The translations under genes were made by a program, and so were the position numbers. Positions 60,312-64,000 of a stretch of DNA of 64,000 nucleotides are shown in pieces; position 1 is the stretch's first letter; each line of letters starts with the position of its first letter. The stretch is from Akkermansiaceae bacterium (lineage in GTDB: Bacteria; Verrucomicrobiota; Verrucomicrobiia; Verrucomicrobiales; Akkermansiaceae): NCBI GenBank assembly GCA_903908495.1, contig CAIVSK010000014.1, positions 1 to 64,000 of the forward strand. The letters are read 5' to 3'. A model generated the notes under the pieces. The model made no database searches. It had not been told where the DNA came from and was given only the letters and a program-made list of their open reading frames with translations.

Positions 60312-62849
60312 TCACGGCTTGCCCGGCGGGTCAAAGAACAGACCGCTCATGACGGCGTTGTCGCCGCGGATGTGATTGACCCGGACGCGCACGGATTGCC
60401 GGCAATTGTAGACGGCATAGGTGCCACCCGTGAAGTCCGAGAACACCCGGGTCGGAGCGATCAACTTGAGGGTGGTTAGATCAAACAGCTCGACCGATTG
60501 GCGGCGGCCCTTGCGGTCGAGGTCCACAAAGTAGAGTGCGAGTTGATACTCAGCGGGTTGTTTGAGAGCGACGTCCACAACCAGGCATTGTTGGCAGGCG
60601 GCTGGATTGCCGCAGTAGAGCACGCCGCCACTCCGCGCTGAACCGCTGCCGGGGCCTTCGGCCAATGCCCGCTCATCCGCCGGTGAGGTCCAGCCGCCGG
60701 TTTTGCCTTGGCGGTGGGTCACACTGGCGACGTAGCCCGGCAGTTGGATCCGGTCCTTGCCGGTGGCTTCGCCGAACAGATAACTGCCGGCACTGCCATA
60801 TTTTCCTATCCAATTTCCGCGGGTTGTGTGGTCTTCCCTGACAAAGGTGGCGGCGAAGTGCCAGGGCACATCGGTGAACTTCGGTGTCTCCCCGGTGGCC
60901 TCCACCGCGATTTGGTAGATGCCGGGTTGCACGTCGGTGAAAATCACAAAGTCCGGCGTCAGGCTCGCGCCGCCAATTCCCGCCACGGAATGGAAGGCAC
61001 CATTTTCCCAGGCCGGCTTGCCATTGACTCGGATGCTCTTGATGGATTTTCCGACGCTGGGAATGCCGAGTCGCCCGACGCAGCCCGCCGGGGCGACCAG
61101 GCTGGCTTGGCCGGTGGTGACATCGAAGCTGGCGCGGATAATGCCCATGGGCGTGGGAACGGCGCCGGACACCGCCGTGAGAGTGCGTCCCAGGTGGGGA
61201 AAAACCTCGTAGGTTGCGAAACCGGGAGTGACGGGTTTGATGCCGAGGGTTTCTTCGGTCAGCCATTTGGTGATGCCCGCACCCCACGGATGACACAGGC
61301 TGGTGTAGCCCGACTGGCAGTTGGGAACTGCGCCATTGGGTTCCAACACATGCGACCAGGCCGGCCAGAATGTTTCAAAAAAGCAGGTGCCGCCATATTC
61401 CAACTGGCCGCCCCAATGGTCGCGGATGGAGGCCAGTGCCTCATCGTAACGGTTCATGCGGGCCATCGCCTGAATGACGAAATACTGGTTGAAGGAGGAA
61501 AACGAACAACGGGTGGCGCGCTCGCTGAACTCGCGGGCGAAGAGCTGCGCCTGCTCCGGCAGCGTGGTGACACCGGCATTGATGGCATCGGCGGCCGCAT
61601 GCAGACCAAAGCGCTCCAGCCAGTGGCCATCCTTCCGCAGTTCCGCGCCGCGCTGGACGGCGATTTTCTGGTAGGTTGTGCCCACCTCGGTTTCGCCGAT
61701 AGATGTCATCCCCTGGGCAAATTCGCCGCAGGCACGGATGAAGAGCATGCGGTAGGCGTCCTTGGTTTCGGTTATGTTGTTAGGGTCTTCAAACCCCGCG
61801 CCCAGCCGCTCGTCCCAGCCGTAAAACGAGATGCCCGGGTTGGCGTAGATCTGGCCGGCGTGCTCGAGCTTGGCCTTCGCGTTGGCGGCGTGTTGTCGCA
61901 GAGTGTCACCGTCACCACTGTATCGGTAGTAGTCCATCAAACTCAGAATCCAATATAGCGAATAGCTTTCAATCCCGTTGTCGCCAGTGGCGGTGCGATC
62001 CAAATTGGCTTTCACAAAGTCGCGATTGCCGAAGGCCACCAGCGCCGCCGCCTGCGCCGGGTGCGCGTCGCCGGTCCAGGAATGGCGGTCGCCGCGGTCC
62101 ATGAGAATCGCGCCGAAATAGTCCTGCAGCAGATTCAACTTCACGGTGTAAGCGCCAGTATACCAGATGCGGGTGAGCAGCGGATCGCTGCAGGCAAACG
62201 AGCCCGCGTAATTCGCCGGTTTGACCTGGCAAACCAGCCGCACCGCCGTGATGTGCCACGGCTTGTCGAAAGTGCGGACGTGAATCCAGCCGAAGCGTGC
62301 CCCTTCATACAGGCTCTGGTTCAGTTCTAGCCGATATGTCCGGCCATGATTTACCGGCACCTTGGTTTTCACCGCGTTCTCTGGTCCGGCATTCACCACG
62401 GCGGATTCGTTGTACTCGCTGATGCTCATGTCCACGGCACCGGAGAAATCCGGACTATCAAATTCCAGCCAGGCGGCGCTCTCCACCCCAAAGTCAAATC
62501 GCATGGTCCCGGTGCCATTGACCACTACCTGACAATGCCCGCCGGTGGCGGATTCGAGATTTTTGACGCTATCCGGTCGGTCAGTGGATGCGGCCACCGG
62601 CCCGAGAAGATAGGTTTGCAAGCCATCCGACGCCTGCGGGTGGGTCCAGATGAAATTCACGAGCGGGTCGGGCGATGCCGGATTGGCCACCTGGGCGCTT
62701 TCGTGGGCTTGCAGTGCCGGATAGGGTTCGGTGATCGGAGAAATTCCCGGGAGAATGCGCGGGCCGGCGGCCTGCATGCCCGCGCTGGGCCATACCAGCA
62801 GGCTGACGGCCAAGGCCCCTGACATGATCGACGACTTGGAATGTGGCAT
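60312..62849 (-). CDS. Secreted GH78-like alpha-L-rhamnosidase (paralogue of 52791-55364)
   Basis: 845 residues with a signal peptide (ALAVSLLVWPSAGMQAA). It matches the 857-residue protein at 52791 over its whole length: SPITEPYPALQ, NGTGTMRFDFGVESAAWLEFDSPDF, LTRIWYTGAYTVKLNLLQDYFGAI, and the signature MDRGDRHSWTGDAHPAQA near residue 250, then SLCHPWGAGITKWLTEETLGIKP. As in the paralogue, the second acidic residue of the signature is Asp. The two probably arose by local duplication. No copy of the 21-bp operator is seen in its 130-bp upstream gap, so it may be read from the gene before it or be regulated differently. Confidence 0.85.
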   Translation of the reverse strand: MPHSKSSIMSGALAVSLLVWPSAGMQAAGPRILPGISPITEPYPALQAHESAQVANPASPDPLVNFIWTHPQASDGLQTYLLGPVAASTDRPDSVKNLESATGGHCQVVVNGTGTMRFDFGVESAAWLEFDSPDFSGAVDMSISEYNESAVVNAGPENAVKTKVPVNHGRTYRLELNQSLYEGARFGWIHVRTFDKPWHITAVRLVCQVKPANYAGSFACSDPLLTRIWYTGAYTVKLNLLQDYFGAILMDRGDRHSWTGDAHPAQAAALVAFGNRDFVKANLDRTATGDNGIESYSLYWILSLMDYYRYSGDGDTLRQHAANAKAKLEHAGQIYANPGISFYGWDERLGAGFEDPNNITETKDAYRMLFIRACGEFAQGMTSIGETEVGTTYQKIAVQRGAELRKDGHWLERFGLHAAADAINAGVTTLPEQAQLFAREFSERATRCSFSSFNQYFVIQAMARMNRYDEALASIRDHWGGQLEYGGTCFFETFWPAWSHVLEPNGAVPNCQSGYTSLCHPWGAGITKWLTEETLGIKPVTPGFATYEVFPHLGRTLTAVSGAVPTPMGIIRASFDVTTGQASLVAPAGCVGRLGIPSVGKSIKSIRVNGKPAWENGAFHSVAGIGGASLTPDFVIFTDVQPGIYQIAVEATGETPKFTDVPWHFAATFVREDHTTRGNWIGKYGSAGSYLFGEATGKDRIQLPGYVASVTHRQGKTGGWTSPADERALAEGPGSGSARSGGVLYCGNPAACQQCLVVDVALKQPAEYQLALYFVDLDRKGRRQSVELFDLTTLKLIAPTRVFSDFTGGTYAVYNCRQSVRVRVNHIRGDNAVMSGLFFDPPGKP

Positions 62850-62979
62850 TGCGGCGGGATGGTGGCCAATTCAGCGCCAAATTGCAAAAGGCAATGCGGA
62901 AATTCTCAGGGAACCGGGCAGGGTGGAAGTTAGGATTCCCGGCAAGTTCAGCGATGTGCGAATTTCTAACTCCTGCCCG

Positions 62980-63627
62980 CTATTTTTTGTGTTCCCGCCG
63001 CAGGCGCAGGGCCTCGCGTGCCTTGGCGACGTTTTCCGGTGGAAACGCGGAGCTGAACATCTCTTTGGGCAGCGAGCGAGCGGCCACCGTCGCGGACGTC
63101 TCAACCAGAACGATCACGACATCAAAATCCTCCAGTTTGGAGAAATCCTCGATCACGGAATCCGTTTCCAGCAATTGCGCGACGAGCGCCTGTTGGGCAT
63201 CGGCGATGTGCTGCGCGGCCTCCTGCCTGAGGGCCACGGCCTTGGCCAACGATTCCTTTGAGGCCACCTCATTGATCCGGCCCAGGATATTCGGCTTCAT
63301 CCAATCCTCTGAAATGCGCTCCTTGCGCCGCGCCTCGATCGCGGCCTGCTTGCCCGCCTTCACGGCCTCCGTCAATTGGTATTCGGCACTGAACAGGTTC
63401 TTGATGAGCACCGCCAACCGCTCGCTCTGGGCCTTGGCGGCACCGCTTTGGGTGGTTGCGAGTTTTGTTAGGTTGGTGACCGTCCATTTGGCATTGGCCA
63501 GATCCGGGTTTTGAAGTGGCCCGAGCGCTACCGGCAAACCGGCGGCGAGGACGCTGGTGAGGCACGCCAGCGCGCACCAGGCACTGGTTCCCAAGCACCC
63601 TCGCGGATTGCAGATTGTCCTTGTCAC
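62980..63627 (-). CDS. Exported hypothetical protein
   Basis: 215 residues from a GTG at 63627. That start is supported by a good Shine-Dalgarno sequence, AGGGGA, 3-4 nt upstream. A signal-like segment (WCALACLTSVLAAGLPVA) is followed by a mostly helical, charged protein (LAVLIKNLFSAEYQLTEAVKAGKQAAIEARRKERI, then LRQEAAQHIADAQQALVAQLLE). I do not recognise the family. It follows the truncated AraC-type gene by 30 bp and precedes the 845-residue GH78-like gene by 130 bp, all on the minus strand. Confidence 0.65.
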   Translation of the reverse strand: MTRTICNPRGCLGTSAWCALACLTSVLAAGLPVALGPLQNPDLANAKWTVTNLTKLATTQSGAAKAQSERLAVLIKNLFSAEYQLTEAVKAGKQAAIEARRKERISEDWMKPNILGRINEVASKESLAKAVALRQEAAQHIADAQQALVAQLLETDSVIEDFSKLEDFDVVIVLVETSATVAARSLPKEMFSSAFPPENVAKAREALRLRREHKK

Positions 63628-63657
63628 GGCTCCCCTTGATGCAAAAAATCAGGGCAC

Positions 63658-63999
63658 TCAGTCAACCACAAAAATCCGGTCCTCGGTGCGCCGGGCGCGG
63701 GCGCTGCCAACCGCGGAATAGATCCGCGCCAGAGCGATGAGGCGGGCCAGGCCGGTGGTGAGGCCCAGCAGTCCGGAGTCGGAAAACCCGTCAATGGCGT
63801 GCCGGTAGGTTTCCTCGAAGGCATCGCGCATCACCGGCTGTTTCGGGACTTCGAGCAGCGGGCGATCCTCTCTGAGTGCCAGCGCCTTCACAAAATCGTC
63901 AACCCGTTCCCCTGCGAAGTGAAGCCAGAAAATGCTCCATGGATCGGCAGCGTCGGCGGGGTAGGCATGGCACTTGCCACGATTCAAGGCGAATCCTAG
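63658..63999 (-). CDS. AraC-family regulator sensor domain without a DNA-binding domain, 5' end beyond the window
   Basis: The open frame enters from the right edge and stops at 63658. The visible part has the AraC effector-binding hallmark GKCHAYPADAADPWSIFWLHFAGE, matching the usual H-x-Y-x-A-x4-PW-x-(I/L)-(Y/F)-W-x-HF-x-G. It is followed by the helical dimerisation part (FEETYRHAIDGFSDSGLLGL). Full-length relatives continue for about 100 residues with two helix-turn-helix motifs. Here the frame ends with RRTEDRIFVVD just where that domain would begin, and no HTH is found in other frames downstream. It may be a decayed regulator or a sensor that modulates a partner. The start lies outside the window. 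Confidence 0.72.
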   Translation of the reverse strand, partial: LGFALNRGKCHAYPADAADPWSIFWLHFAGERVDDFVKALALREDRPLLEVPKQPVMRDAFEETYRHAIDGFSDSGLLGLTTGLARLIALARIYSAVGSARARRTEDRIFVVD

Positions 64000-64000
64000 G

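Noticed and set aside
62850..62979. Degenerate GAATTGGCC and GCATTGCC boxes upstream of the 845-residue GH78-like gene
   Set aside because: Spacing is about 25 bp instead of 21, and the TTGC-N7-CAT pattern is not met. I do not count it as a fourth operator.

Overview
The window looks like a chromosome segment of a high-GC, Gram-negative bacterium, most likely a member of Verrucomicrobiota. The clues are a PEP-CTERM protein, a very large secreted protein of autotransporter-associated beta-strand repeats without a beta-barrel, a DPDGDGFSN calcium-type tail, a sulfatase, many secreted alpha-L-rhamnosidases, and a double-length UvrA. No tRNA, rRNA, CRISPR array, prophage or intact insertion sequence was seen. 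The phylum call is an inference from gene content.

Layout. 1-8.2 kb: a sulfatase cut by the left edge, a divergent MYG1-like phosphoesterase, a secreted fusion of a PhoD-type and a phospholipase-C-type phosphatase, a PEP-CTERM protein with a strong terminator, and a small zinc-ribbon membrane protein. 8.5-21.1 kb: a complete urea utilisation locus, urtBCDE, an outer-membrane porin, urtA, a HupE/UreJ-type protein, then ureA-B-C-E-F-G-D with many ATGA overlaps. Good sigma-54 (-24/-12) promoter matches precede urtB and the porin, which points to nitrogen-starvation control. 21.2-30.9 kb, minus strand: an EamA transporter, a 1985-residue tandem UvrA that has absorbed several dispersed repeats, a Ser/Thr kinase, and the RNase P RNA gene. 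31-41.7 kb: a membrane-anchored hypothetical, a lipoprotein plus glutathionylspermidine-synthase-like ATP-grasp pair, a secreted GH38-type mannosidase, a second HupE/UreJ-like protein, a LysM/L,D-transpeptidase-like protein that lacks the catalytic cysteine, and a GAF histidine kinase.

41.9-64 kb is a minus-strand rhamnoside-degradation island. It holds a large beta-strand-repeat surface protein, a three-gene run of GH78, GH106 and GH78-like enzymes, another large GH78, a further GH78-like paralogue, a small exported protein, and at the right edge the sensor half of an AraC-family regulator with no DNA-binding domain. Three members (the surface protein and the heads of two enzyme units) are preceded 90-140 bp upstream by the same control element: two tandem 21-bp direct repeats that begin GAATTGCCA. 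Each repeat fits the AraC half-site pattern TTGC-N7-(T/A)(C/A)CAT, and the 21-bp spacing equals that of araI1-araI2. This looks like a locally defined regulon and is the most interesting signal in the window.

How the parts work together. The urea locus forms a route from the outer membrane (porin) through periplasmic capture (UrtA) and ABC import (UrtBCDE) to cytoplasmic hydrolysis (UreABC, with nickel insertion by UreDEFG). The rhamnosidase island, with the mannosidase and the sulfatase, suggests growth on complex, possibly sulfated, rhamnose-containing polysaccharides.
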